Part shown: one piece after another, positions 40,276 through 49,312 of the stretch
Numbering within the stretch: position 1 is the stretch's first letter
Layout: the number at the start of each line of letters is the position of its first letter
NCBI GenBank assembly: GCA_965198725.1
Contig: CBDAPX010000001.1
Span: 2,542,001 to 2,606,000 of the forward strand
From: CBDAPX01 sp965198725
GTDB taxonomy: Bacteria > Pseudomonadota > Alphaproteobacteria > Rhodobacterales > Rhodobacteraceae
Length of the DNA stretch: 64,000 nt
Reading direction: 5' to 3'
Position numbers and translations under genes: made by a program
Notes under the pieces: generated by a model
Told to the model about the DNA's origin: nothing
What the model saw: only the letters and a program-made list of their open reading frames with translations
Database searches by the model: none

Positions 40276-41328
40276 TTACGAAATACGGATGCGTGGGTTG
40301 AGGTAGACATAGCCGATATCCGATATCAGCTGCGTCACCAGAACCACGACCACCGAGACCACGGACACGGCCAAGAGCAATTCGATGTCATTATTGCCGG
40401 CGGCCTGCACCAGCACCCATCCAAAGCCCTTGTAGTTAAACAGTGTTTCCACAATGACCACGCCGTTCAAAAGCCATGGGAATTGCAACATGATCACCGT
40501 GAACGGGGCGATCAGCGCATTCCGCAGCGCGTGTTTCATGACGATATTGGGGAACGACACACCTTTTAGCCGCGCCGTCCGAATATATTGCGCCGTCATC
40601 ACCTCGGTCATTGAGGCGCGGGTCATACGGGCGATATAGCCCATGCCGTAAAGCGCAATGGTCAGAACGGGTAGGAAGAAGTTTTCAAACGTCGCGTTCT
40701 CCATCGCGCCGGTCGCCGTGCCTTTGAACCATTTGAGGCCCACGGCAGAAGAGGCAAAGACCGCGATAAAGATGACGCCTGATACGTATTCCGGGGTGGC
40801 CGTTGTAATGATCGAGAAGGTCGATAACGAGCGGTCCAGAACCGATCCCTCTCTCATCCCGGCCAGAACACCGACCAACAGCGCCATTGGCACCATCAAC
40901 ATCAGAACCCAGAACATAAGCTTACCGGTCAGGGACAGACGTGTTGCCACGATCCCGGCAACGTCATCCTTAAAGACCGTTGAATAGCCCCAATCGCCTT
41001 GCAGGATGCCACAGAACCGTGGGGTATCGGCGACTTCCTCGGCGGGCAAAGCACCCGCGAAACAGCGGCCGGTGAACCCTTCTTCGGTTTCATAGGTCCA
41101 TCCGGGTACGACACCCAGCCATTGACCGTATTTCACGGCTGTTGGCTGCGTATAGCCCCGGCTTTCCAGCCAGCTGTAAACGGCCTCGTCCGACATGCGG
41201 AAGTTGCCTTGCGTTTTCGCGAGCTTCTCGAGGTTTGGAAACAGATTTGTCAGAAAGAACACGACGAATGTCAGGCAGAGCGCCGTCAACACCATCACGC
41301 CAAATCTGCGTAAGATAAACAGTCCCAT
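40276..41328 (-). CDS. ABC transporter permease, DppB-like
   Basis: A 350-residue inner-membrane permease with a cytoplasmic N-terminus, a first helix (FGVMVLTALCLTFVVFFL), a periplasmic domain (about 35-110) and five further helices. The coupling loop is RTARLKGVSFPNIVMKHALR, with RNALIAPF following. It forms the translocation channel with the DppC-like subunit whose gene starts 13 bases downstream. The start at 41328 puts the first helix at residue 9. Confidence 0.9.
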   Translation of the reverse strand: MGLFILRRFGVMVLTALCLTFVVFFLTNLFPNLEKLAKTQGNFRMSDEAVYSWLESRGYTQPTAVKYGQWLGVVPGWTYETEEGFTGRCFAGALPAEEVADTPRFCGILQGDWGYSTVFKDDVAGIVATRLSLTGKLMFWVLMLMVPMALLVGVLAGMREGSVLDRSLSTFSIITTATPEYVSGVIFIAVFASSAVGLKWFKGTATGAMENATFENFFLPVLTIALYGMGYIARMTRASMTEVMTAQYIRTARLKGVSFPNIVMKHALRNALIAPFTVIMLQFPWLLNGVVIVETLFNYKGFGWVLVQAAGNNDIELLLAVSVVSVVVVLVTQLISDIGYVYLNPRIRIS

Positions 41329-41400
41329 AAGGTTCCCTATTGGTCTGGTTTTGCGACTGGCCCCTTGGCGGGGCACTTCTTTGGAGGATTGTCACAGAGT

Positions 41401-41430
41401 GACAAAACCCGGGCCCTTTCGGGCCCGGGT
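41401..41430 (-). terminator. Intra-operon stem-loop after the binding-protein gene
   Basis: A perfect 10-bp stem ACCCGGGCCC/GGGCCCGGGT (41407-41430) with a 4-base loop, followed on the minus strand by TTTTG. It lies between the substrate-binding protein and permease genes. A partial terminator or mRNA-stabilising hairpin here would give more binding protein than permease, as known for other importers. Confidence 0.8.
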
Positions 41431-41441
41431 CGGTTTCTTTG

Positions 41442-43105
41442 TTAGGCTGCAAAGCCCCATTTATAGTGGTGATGTTCGAACGAGATATGCATATCCGTTC
41501 CCACCAGTCCTTCACGGAAATGGCGATAGACCGACCGCCAATATGGCTGGATCGTCACGCCTTCATCCTGAATGAGTTTTTCACCCCGTGCGACGACTTC
41601 GCGGCGTTTGTCCGCATCCGCGATGGACAGGGCTTCTTCAAGGATCGCATCGAATTCCGAATTGGCCCAGCCAAATTCGTTCCACGCTTCACCGGACCGA
41701 TAGGCCAGTGCCCAGATCTGGACACCTAGGGGGCGGTGGTTCCAGTTGGTCGAGCTGAACGGGTATTTCGCCCAGTCGTTCCAGAAGGTGGACCCGGGCA
41801 GAACCGTCCGCTTCACCTTGAAGCCGGCATCGCGCAGCTGTGCGGCGACCGCGTCTGTCGTGTTTTTACGCCAGTCATCATCGATAGAGGTCAGCTCATG
41901 CTCGAAATCCATCATGCCCGCTTCTTCCATCAGCGCGGCTGCCGCCGCAGGATCCGCTTTTAGTGGTTCGAGTGGTGCGTATTCCGGGTGGCTTGGGCCC
42001 ACATGGTGGTTTTCGGCTACGGTCCCGCTGCTGCCATATCCCAGTTCAAGGCAGACATTGTTGTCGACGGCCATTTGCAACGCTTTGCGGACCCTTGGGT
42101 CTGCGTAGGGTTGCGTGCCGTCAACCTCGGCCAGCTGGTTGGGACGAATGACGAGGGTGCCCATCCTGACCACTTCGGATTTGACGTATCCAAGCCCATC
42201 CAGCACGTCGATGAATTCGCCCACGGACTCGTGCAGCATGTCCACTTCGTCCGATTCCAGAGCGGCCAGCCAAGGCGATGGGTCGGTGCCAAAGTCGATA
42301 CATTCGATCCGATCCAGATAGGGGCCGCCATAAACCTCTTCGCCCCACCACGTATGCTCGGTGTTGCGCACCAGCGTGCATTTCACACCGACGTCCAGCT
42401 CTTCGATGACATAAGGGCCGGTTCCGATGTTTTTGGTATAATCTTCTTCCTGGAAACTCGAATGCACGATCGCGGCCGGGTAATCCGCCATGCCGGGGAT
42501 CAGCGAGATGTCAGGGGGCGGCAAGTTCAGTTTGACGGTGGTTGCGTCAACCACTTCAACCGCGCCTTCAATGGCCTTGTTGGTGTTCGGGTCGACCAAG
42601 GTGGCGAACCGCCCTGCCATAGAGTTGCCTTCGACGTCCTTGTCACACCAGCCGACGATATTGCGCGCAACGTCTTCGGCGGTCAGCGCGTCGCCATTGC
42701 TCCACGTCACGCCGGGGCGGATGTTGAGCGTGTATTCGGTCGCGTCGTCATTGATTTCCCAACTGTCGAGCAACATGCCGCGGAACGAGCCGTCCGAGTT
42801 GTATTCGACGAGGTATTCCAGGGTTCCGCGGGTTTCATTGCCCAACTCGGACCAGTCATAAACGCGTGGTTGCTTGAGGCCACGTACGCTGAGCTGAACG
42901 CGCAAAGTGCCGCCCGTTTGGGCGTGGCCCCCGGCCTCTGCCGGTGCAGACAGGCCAATCATTCCATATGCCGCCGCGGATGTAACACCAAGGCTGTTGC
43001 GCGGGCCAAAAACTCCCGGCGGCTCAATTTGCCCGATTTGTACTCTTCTGCGTGCATTTCGGCAGCCCAATGCACGACCTTACCGTTGATCGTGTCACAT
43101 GTCAT
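41442..43105 (-). pseudogene. Family 5 substrate-binding protein of the ABC importer, frameshifted in its Tat signal
   Basis: The mature domain is an intact peptide/nickel-type periplasmic binding protein (RVYDWSELGNET, TWSNGDALTAEDV, GTGPYVIEEL). The good start (ATG at 43105, after GGGAGAG) encodes MTCDTINGK...SRREFLARATAL, a twin-arginine signal. It then runs into a stop, because the frame changes at about 42987-42990. The rest (VTSAAAYGMIGLSAPAEAGG) continues in the other frame. Total length is one base short of a multiple of three, consistent with loss of a single G (TTGGGTGTT expected, TTGGTGTT seen). With it restored, the protein would be 554 residues. It heads the four-gene importer operon. 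Confidence 0.85.
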
Positions 43106-43324
43106 TCATTGTCTCTCCCTATACGACATATCGGGATCCAAAGCTCGCCCGGCAGGTGGTTTTATTGCTGCTCTGGGCATTGACCTCGTATGTCTTAACG
43201 CTATTGCGCCTCACTTTTCCCCAGCCGTCAACGGCCCGTTTCGACACTTCATGGTGTTTTTCCGACAAAATCATCGTTGAAAAACGACTTCGAGCGCGGT
43301 GTCGGGTCTGAGCGGGTACGTATT

Positions 43325-44131
43325 TTAAAGGCGTTTGCCACGTCTGAGGGCCGTAGGCACCGATCCCGTACGATGCTGAATAAACCGAGTGAAATATGCA
43401 GCGCTTCGAATGCCTAATTGCGCGGCGATATCTTTTTGTGACAGGTCAGTCTGACAGATCAGCGTTCTGGCCTCGTGCAAGATTCGCTCCGTCAACAAGG
43501 CCGCCGCGGTCCGGCCCTTTGCATCCCGGCAAACCCGCGACAGATGGGTGGGCGTCACGCCGAGCGCTTTTGCATAGTCCTGCATGGGCGCGCCAGACGC
43601 GTATCGGTTGGTGATGCGCTGACAATAGGCGCGGATCAAACCGCGCTTTGGTCCGGTGGCGATGCTGTCGGGTTCCGCCGACGCCATTTGCCTGCGCAGC
43701 CAGATCCCGATCAGCTCTGCATGTGCCTGCATCGCGGCATGCATAAACGGTCTTTGTGCGGCTTGCTCTTTGGTCATCGCCTCGAACAGGCCGGTCAGCT
43801 CACCTTGAGCGTTAACGTCCCGGGTGCGCACATGGACTGGCTGGCGGGGCAGGGACAGGCCAACTTGGCCGGGTATTTCCGAAACCTGTGCAAACCCTTG
43901 TCGGCCAATCTCTATGGAAAACAATGAACGGGCTGGAACAAAGATGGCGTTATGAACCCCAATGCCCCGCCGCACCCCGTCGAGCAGCGCCACGCCCTGT
44001 CCGCGTGTCACCCACACGATCAAGTGTTTGGACCGATCATGAGCAAGGCTCAATTGCCAGCTGCCATCTGGCATCATGCTGGCCAAAGTGGATTGACGGA
44101 CGGCCGTCGTAGTATCGGGGCGCTCAAACAT
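43325..44131 (-). CDS. AraC family transcriptional regulator
   Basis: A 268-residue regulator with an N-terminal cupin-like sensor region (about 10-120) and two C-terminal helix-turn-helix motifs (about 170-262: MQDYAKALGVTPTHLSRVC and KDIAAQLGIRSAAYFTRFI). It lies immediately upstream of the importer operon on the same strand, about 220 bases from the binding-protein start. Control of peptide uptake is plausible but only inferred from position. Confidence 0.87.
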   Translation of the reverse strand: MFERPDTTTAVRQSTLASMMPDGSWQLSLAHDRSKHLIVWVTRGQGVALLDGVRRGIGVHNAIFVPARSLFSIEIGRQGFAQVSEIPGQVGLSLPRQPVHVRTRDVNAQGELTGLFEAMTKEQAAQRPFMHAAMQAHAELIGIWLRRQMASAEPDSIATGPKRGLIRAYCQRITNRYASGAPMQDYAKALGVTPTHLSRVCRDAKGRTAAALLTERILHEARTLICQTDLSQKDIAAQLGIRSAAYFTRFIQHRTGSVPTALRRGKRL

Positions 44132-44200
44132 GTGTTCGATATATACAATATCGAATGCAGGTGGCGGCTTTTTCTTTTAAAACAGATTGAGTTTGTTCAA

Positions 44201-45088
44201 TCACGCGCCAATCGGCGGGGTCACTTTGTTCCAGCTGTGCATTTTGGACCGAAACCAGGTGCGTTGCCGTTTGGCGAATTGCCGTGTGGCAATTGTCGCT
44301 TGGGCGCGCGCGGTATCGAGGTCAATGGATCCGTCGCAATAGCGCATCAATTCTGGCACGCCGATGGCTTTGAAGGCGGGTTTGGCCGCGTCATAGGCTG
44401 GGCGCATTGCGGCAACCTCATCCAACGCGCCCATTTCCAGCATCAGGTCAAACCGTCGGGTGATCCGGTCGAGCAACCAGTCTTTAGGCACATCAAAGAC
44501 CAGCGGAATGGTCTCTTCGATCGCCAAAACCGGGGGAGGTGTGTCTGCATGCCAACCGGCCAGTGTCCGGCCGGTTGCTTTCTGCACCTCCCAAGCGCGT
44601 TGCACGCGCATCCGGTTGGATTGGTCCAAATTGCCCCGCGTGATGTCGTCTAGCTCGCCCAGCATCGCGTCAAGTGACATCGTTTCGGCAAACGCGCGGA
44701 TCTGAGGCGGGGTCGGGGGAATATCGGCCATGCCGCGGATCAGAGATTGGAAATAGAGGCCTGTGCCCCCAACGATGATCGGCCGGTCCGACCCGTTTAA
44801 CAGCGGCTCAACCTCGCGCACCCAATGTCCCGCGCTATAGTTTTGGTCCCAAGACACGTGACCATAAAGAAGGTGCGGCGCACGCGTTTCTTCTTCGACC
44901 GACGGGCGCGCAGTTACGATCCGCCAGCAATCAAACACCTGGCTGGCATCCGCATTAACGATGACGCCACCGTAATTCTCGGCGATATCCAGCGCCAAGG
45001 CCGATTTTCCAGATGCCGTTGGCCCGGCAATCAGGATCGGTGTGGTCTCGTCCAAAGGCGGTAAGCCGGTTATGTTGCTTAGAGCCAT
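44201..45088 (-). CDS. miaA: tRNA dimethylallyltransferase
   Basis: A 295-residue enzyme that adds a dimethylallyl group to A37 of tRNAs reading UNN codons. The P-loop is GPTASGKSALALDIAE. NADASQVFDCWRI, VGGTGLYFQSLIRG and the C-terminal RQFAKRQRTWFRS complete the signature. The ATG at 45088 (MALSNITG) is chosen because the conserved domain begins about 14 residues later and the longer frame reads back through the pyrH promoter region. It is divergent from pyrH. Confidence 0.94.
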   Translation of the reverse strand: MALSNITGLPPLDETTPILIAGPTASGKSALALDIAENYGGVIVNADASQVFDCWRIVTARPSVEEETRAPHLLYGHVSWDQNYSAGHWVREVEPLLNGSDRPIIVGGTGLYFQSLIRGMADIPPTPPQIRAFAETMSLDAMLGELDDITRGNLDQSNRMRVQRAWEVQKATGRTLAGWHADTPPPVLAIEETIPLVFDVPKDWLLDRITRRFDLMLEMGALDEVAAMRPAYDAAKPAFKAIGVPELMRYCDGSIDLDTARAQATIATRQFAKRQRTWFRSKMHSWNKVTPPIGA

Positions 45089-45149
45089 CGCAATTCTTGC
45101 ATTTTTCCTCGCAATAGACGGTGGAGCCTGATTGAACCTGCCGCCGAAT

Positions 45150-45176
45150 TGCTTCATTTTGCGCCAGACTACAATT
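45150..45176 (+). promoter_or_regulatory. Candidate pyrH promoter
   Basis: TACAAT (45171-45176) is a good -10 hexamer, 21 bases before the pyrH ATG. TTGCTT (45150-45155) is a possible -35 but with a short 15-base spacer. Position fits the start of the long pyrH-to-rseP transcription unit. Confidence 0.35.
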
Positions 45177-45196
45177 TGGCCGCAGCGGAGCGCAAC

Positions 45197-45979
45197 ATGA
45201 CCTCTTCCCTTCACACGTCCACTGCGGTTTCGCCCTCCAAGCCCAAAACAGAGCGAACTGATACGCCCGAGACAACCTATAAACGGGTGATGCTCAAGAT
45301 TTCGGGCGAAGCGCTGATGGGCGATCAGGGTTTTGGTTTGCATCCACCGACCGTGGAACGCGTCGCTAAAGAAGTGCAAAGCGTGCACGACATGGGCGTC
45401 GAGATTTGCATGGTGATCGGTGGCGGCAATATTTTTCGCGGATTACAGGGCTCAGCGCAGGGCATGGAACGCGCCACGGCGGATTACATGGGAATGCTTG
45501 CGACGGTCATGAATGCCTTGGGCATGCAGTCGGCGCTGGAAGGGTTGGGGATCCACACGCGGGTGATCAGCGCGATCACCATGAACGAAGTGGCCGAACC
45601 CTATATCCGTCGCCGTGCCGTGCGTCACCTGGAAAAAGCCCGGGTCTGCATTTTTGCGGCTGGGACGGGGAACCCGTATTTCACCACGGATACTGCGGCG
45701 ACCCTGCGCGCGAATGAAATGAACTGCGAAGCGATCTTTAAAGGCACAAAGGTCGATGGTGTTTACGACAAAGATCCCGCAAAACACAAAGATGCGGTGC
45801 GGTATGATGAGGTCAGCTATGATGACTGCCTTGCCAAGCGCTTGCGCGTGATGGATGCCAGCGCAATTGCGCTGGCGCGCGACAACAATCTGCCGATCAT
45901 CGTGTTTTCGCTGGATGAGCCGGGCGGGTTCAAGGGCATTTTGGCGGGCAAGGGCACCTATACAAAGGTGACGGGTTGA
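45197..45979 (+). CDS. pyrH: UMP kinase
   Basis: A 260-residue amino-acid-kinase-fold enzyme making UDP from UMP, a hexamer regulated by GTP and UTP in bacteria. Diagnostic segments are RVMLKISGEALMGD, VIGGGNIFRG, ATADYMGMLATVMNALG, FAAGTGNPYFTTDTAA and KGTKVDGVYDKDP. A roughly 30-residue polar N-terminal extension is not conserved. GGAG lies upstream of the ATG at 45197. It leads the pyrH-frr-uppS-cdsA-dxr-rseP series. Confidence 0.95.
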   Translation: MTSSLHTSTAVSPSKPKTERTDTPETTYKRVMLKISGEALMGDQGFGLHPPTVERVAKEVQSVHDMGVEICMVIGGGNIFRGLQGSAQGMERATADYMGMLATVMNALGMQSALEGLGIHTRVISAITMNEVAEPYIRRRAVRHLEKARVCIFAAGTGNPYFTTDTAATLRANEMNCEAIFKGTKVDGVYDKDPAKHKDAVRYDEVSYDDCLAKRLRVMDASAIALARDNNLPIIVFSLDEPGGFKGILAGKGTYTKVTG

Positions 45980-46022
45980 GGCTATAGAGCCAAGCCAATA
46001 GGCCCAGAGGGAGTAGAGCAGC

Positions 46023-46586
46023 ATGGCGGAAGAATTTGAACTGGATACCGATGATCTGGAACGCCGGATGGAAGGCGCGATGTCGGCGCTTCGAACCGAA
46101 TTCGCATCACTGCGCACCGGACGGGCCAGTGCCTCGATGTTGGAACCTGTGACTGTTGAGGCATATGGTCAGCGGACGCCGATCAATCAGGTTGGCACCG
46201 TAAACGTCCCCGAACCGCGGATGGTGACAGTGAATGTCTGGGACAAATCGATGGTAGGTGCTGTCGAAAAAGCGATCCGGGAAAGCGGTCTGGGAATCAA
46301 CCCGCAGCTGAATGGCACGATCATCATGTTGCCGATCCCCGAGCTTAACGAAGAACGTCGCCGCGAGCTGGGCAAGGTTGCGGGGCAATATGCTGAAAGC
46401 GCCCGCGTCTCTATTCGCAATGTTCGACGCGACGGGATGGACCAGATCAAGAAGGCCAAAGGCGACGGCCTGTCTGAAGATGATCAAAAAATCTGGGAAT
46501 CTGAGGTGCAGGATCTGACCGACAAAATGATTGCAGCCGTGGATGCGGCGCTGGAAACCAAGCAAGCCGAAATTATGCAGGTTTAA
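46023..46586 (+). CDS. frr: Ribosome recycling factor
   Basis: A 187-residue protein that splits post-termination ribosomes with EF-G. It has the family's three-helix bundle (LRTGRASASMLEPVTVEAYG, IRESGLGINPQLNGT, RRELGKVAGQYAESARVSIRN-type helix) and near-constant length of about 185. AGGGAG-type sequence precedes the ATG. It follows pyrH by 43 bases, the usual bacterial order. Confidence 0.96.
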   Translation: MAEEFELDTDDLERRMEGAMSALRTEFASLRTGRASASMLEPVTVEAYGQRTPINQVGTVNVPEPRMVTVNVWDKSMVGAVEKAIRESGLGINPQLNGTIIMLPIPELNEERRRELGKVAGQYAESARVSIRNVRRDGMDQIKKAKGDGLSEDDQKIWESEVQDLTDKMIAAVDAALETKQAEIMQV

Positions 46587-46602
46587 TCGGGCTGACGCGC
46601 CA

Positions 46603-47334
46603 ATGGCCCACGCACCCGATATCGCTGTACCCGGATGTCCGACACATGTCGCAATAATTATGGACGGCAATGGCAGATGGGCCCAGGCCCGCGGGCGCCC
46701 GCGCTTGTTTGGACATCATGCGGGAGTGAAACGCGTACGCGAAGTGGTCCGTGCCTGTCCCGATCTTGGTATCAAATACCTGACGGTTTTTGCCTTTTCG
46801 ACCGAGAACTGGAAGCGTACGCAGGTCGAGGTTGCTGGCCTGATGAGCCTGTTTCGGCATTACATCGCGAAAGAAACCCGAGCTTTGAACGCTGAAGGCG
46901 TTCGCGTTCGTTTCATTGGCGATCGGATCAAGCTGGATGCCAAGCTGATAAAGCTGATGGATGAACTTGAGGCGCTGACGGCACATAACACCCGGGTCAA
47001 TCTGACCGTCGCCTTGAATTATGGTGGTCGGGATGAAGTGGCGCGGGCAACGCAAAGGCTCGCCGTGGATGTGGCCAACGGCGTTCTGAACCCGGCGGAT
47101 GTCGATGAGGAAACACTGCCCGGGTATCTGGACACACACGTTCTGCCGGATCCTGATCTTGTAATACGAACCAGCGGCGAAGCACGGATTTCGAACTTTT
47201 TGCTGTGGCAGTCGGCCTATTCCGAATACGAATTCGTAGATACGCTGTGGCCTGATTTCACGGCAGAGGAACTGGCACGCCTGTGTCGCAATTTCGGCGC
47301 ACGTGACCGGCGCTTTGGGGCTTTGTCGGGATGA
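46603..47334 (+). CDS. uppS: Isoprenyl transferase (undecaprenyl diphosphate synthase)
   Basis: A 243-residue cis-prenyltransferase making the C55 carrier lipid for peptidoglycan and other polymers. Diagnostic segments are AIIMDGNGRWAQARG (substrate P-loop with Asp), GHHAGVKRVREV, LTVFAFSTENWKR and the C-terminal DLVIRTSGEARISNFLLWQ (split at RTSGE). The start at 46603 lies 16 bases after the frr stop. The stop overlaps the cdsA start (ATGA). Confidence 0.95.
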   Translation: MAHAPDIAVPGCPTHVAIIMDGNGRWAQARGRPRLFGHHAGVKRVREVVRACPDLGIKYLTVFAFSTENWKRTQVEVAGLMSLFRHYIAKETRALNAEGVRVRFIGDRIKLDAKLIKLMDELEALTAHNTRVNLTVALNYGGRDEVARATQRLAVDVANGVLNPADVDEETLPGYLDTHVLPDPDLVIRTSGEARISNFLLWQSAYSEYEFVDTLWPDFTAEELARLCRNFGARDRRFGALSG

Positions 47335-48122
47335 GTACGCCCGCCCGTTGGGACGATCTTTGGGTCCGGGTTCTGTCCGGGGCGGTCTTGGCGGTCATTG
47401 GCCTGGGCGGTGTATGGATCGGCGGGTACACATTTATTTCCCTCGTTTCCATTATCGTGGGCCTGATTGTCTGGGAACTGGTCCGTATTCTTCAGCCCAA
47501 TCCTAACTATGCGGCGGTATTTCTTGGTATTCTCTCGGCAGCGGCGTCATGGCTGGCGATTTATTTCCCGGCAGGGCTGGCTGTTCCGACCTTGCTGATT
47601 CCGACGATCATTGGCGCTTTTATGTTGCGCGAAGACCGCGAGATATTCGTGCCGTTTGTCATGTTCATTCTGGCCGCAGGGTTCGGCATGTCATCCGTGC
47701 GCAATGAGTTTGGCTTTATCTGGATGCTTTGGCTCGTTCTGCTTGTCGCGACCACGGATATTGCCGGCTATTTTGCCGGGAAAAGCATTGGCGGACCCAA
47801 ATTCTGGCCCAGCATCAGCCCCAAGAAAACCTGGGCCGGTATCGTCGCAGGTTGGATCGCTGCCGGATTGCTGGGCTTGGTGTTCATGAGCCTGACCAAC
47901 AGCGGATTGTGGTTATTGGTTCTCTCTATGGCCGCGTCTTTTGCCTCGCAGCTTGGCGATATTGCCGAAAGTGCCGTTAAACGCCGGTCGGGGGTCAAAG
48001 ATTCCAGCAGCTTGATTCCCGGACATGGCGGTCTTTTTGACCGGTTTGATGGTATGCTGGGTGCGGCTGTGCTGGTTTTGACAGTGATGGAACTGACCGG
48101 GTACCCACCCGGTCCGGTGTGA
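47331..48122 (+). CDS. cdsA: Phosphatidate cytidylyltransferase
   Basis: A 263-residue inner-membrane enzyme forming CDP-diacylglycerol from phosphatidate and CTP. About seven hydrophobic helices are visible. The CDP-DAG synthase signature is SAVKRRSGVKDSSSLIPGHG followed by GLFDRFD, with the catalytic Asp residues in KDSS and DRFD. It is ATGA-coupled to uppS, and its stop overlaps a potential GTG start of dxr. Confidence 0.94.
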   Translation: MSTPARWDDLWVRVLSGAVLAVIGLGGVWIGGYTFISLVSIIVGLIVWELVRILQPNPNYAAVFLGILSAAASWLAIYFPAGLAVPTLLIPTIIGAFMLREDREIFVPFVMFILAAGFGMSSVRNEFGFIWMLWLVLLVATTDIAGYFAGKSIGGPKFWPSISPKKTWAGIVAGWIAAGLLGLVFMSLTNSGLWLLVLSMAASFASQLGDIAESAVKRRSGVKDSSSLIPGHGGLFDRFDGMLGAAVLVLTVMELTGYPPGPV

Positions 48123-48133
48123 CGGGGCAGGGT

Positions 48134-49303
48134 ATGCGGCGGATCAGTATCTTTGGTGCGACCGGCTCGATCGGGCAGAACACGATCGATCTGATCCGTC
48201 GTGCGCCCGAAGACTACGACGTTGTGGCCCTGACAGGGGGCCGAAATGTGCTGCGGCTGGCGCATGACGCAATGGCCCTGAATGCCGATATCGCGGTGAC
48301 GGCATTTGATGACGAATTGCCAGCATTGCGCACCGCTTTACAGGGATCGACGGTCAAAGCTTCCTCCGGTCACAATGCCTTGATAGAGGCGGCGTCCCGC
48401 CCGGCGGATTGGGTCATGTCCGCAATCGTTGGCGCGGCGGGTCTGGCGCCCGGGCTGCGGGCTTTGGAACAGGGGGCGACGCTGGCCTTGGCCAACAAGG
48501 AATCCCTTGTTTGTGCCGGGGCGCTGATGTTGGAAACTGCGCGACAGCACAACGCCACGATCCTGCCTGTCGACAGCGAACATTCGGCCGTGTTTCAGGC
48601 TTTGGTCGGCGAAGACATGGATGCAGTAGAACGCATCGTGATCACGGCGAGCGGCGGGGCGTTCCGGGACTGGCCGTTGGAAAAGCTAAAGTCGGCGACG
48701 TTGGAACAAGCCTCTAGCCATCCCAACTGGGCCATGGGCCAACGCATCACGATCGACAGCGCATCTATGTTTAATAAAGCAATGGAGCTTATTGAAACCA
48801 AAGAGTTTTTCGGCGTCGATCCCGCAAAAATCGAAGCCATCATTCACCCGGAATCCTTGATCCACGCGATGGTCGGGTTCAACGACGGGGCGCTTATGGC
48901 CCATGTGGGGCCGCATGACATGCGCCATGCGATCGGCTATGCGCTGCACTGGCCGGAACGGCGGCACCTGCCGGTCGAACGGCTGGATCTCGCTAAAGTG
49001 GGACAATTGACGTTCCTTTCTCCCGATCTGGCGCGATACCCGGCTTTGCGCCTCGCGCGCAACGTAATGGAAGCAGGCGGATTAACCGGTGCGGTTTTCA
49101 ATGCAGCAAAAGAACATGCTTTGGACGCATTTATTGCCGGCAGAATTGGGTTTTTGGACATGGCTGACATAGTTGACGCCGTTTTGCACCAATTTGCGGC
49201 GCAGACTGGTCTTATTGACGCCAAATTGACTATTGATAACGTCACTTCAATGGACCATCTGACACGGCAGTGGGCAGATGCTGTGATTAAAGACCGAATA
49301 TAA
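48134..49303 (+). CDS. dxr: 1-deoxy-D-xylulose-5-phosphate reductoisomerase
   Basis: A 389-residue NADPH- and metal-dependent enzyme of the MEP isoprenoid route. The nucleotide loop is FGATGSIGQNTIDLI; LANKESLVCAGALM, PVDSEHSAVFQAL (metal-binding Asp/Glu), TASGGAFRDWP and NHPNWAMGQRITIDSASMFNK-like sequence follow. I choose the ATG at 48134 because conserved sequence begins there. A GTG at 48119 overlapping the cdsA stop is possible. It supplies precursors for UppS. Confidence 0.94.
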   Translation: MRRISIFGATGSIGQNTIDLIRRAPEDYDVVALTGGRNVLRLAHDAMALNADIAVTAFDDELPALRTALQGSTVKASSGHNALIEAASRPADWVMSAIVGAAGLAPGLRALEQGATLALANKESLVCAGALMLETARQHNATILPVDSEHSAVFQALVGEDMDAVERIVITASGGAFRDWPLEKLKSATLEQASSHPNWAMGQRITIDSASMFNKAMELIETKEFFGVDPAKIEAIIHPESLIHAMVGFNDGALMAHVGPHDMRHAIGYALHWPERRHLPVERLDLAKVGQLTFLSPDLARYPALRLARNVMEAGGLTGAVFNAAKEHALDAFIAGRIGFLDMADIVDAVLHQFAAQTGLIDAKLTIDNVTSMDHLTRQWADAVIKDRI

Positions 49304-49312
49304 GGTGAAAAC

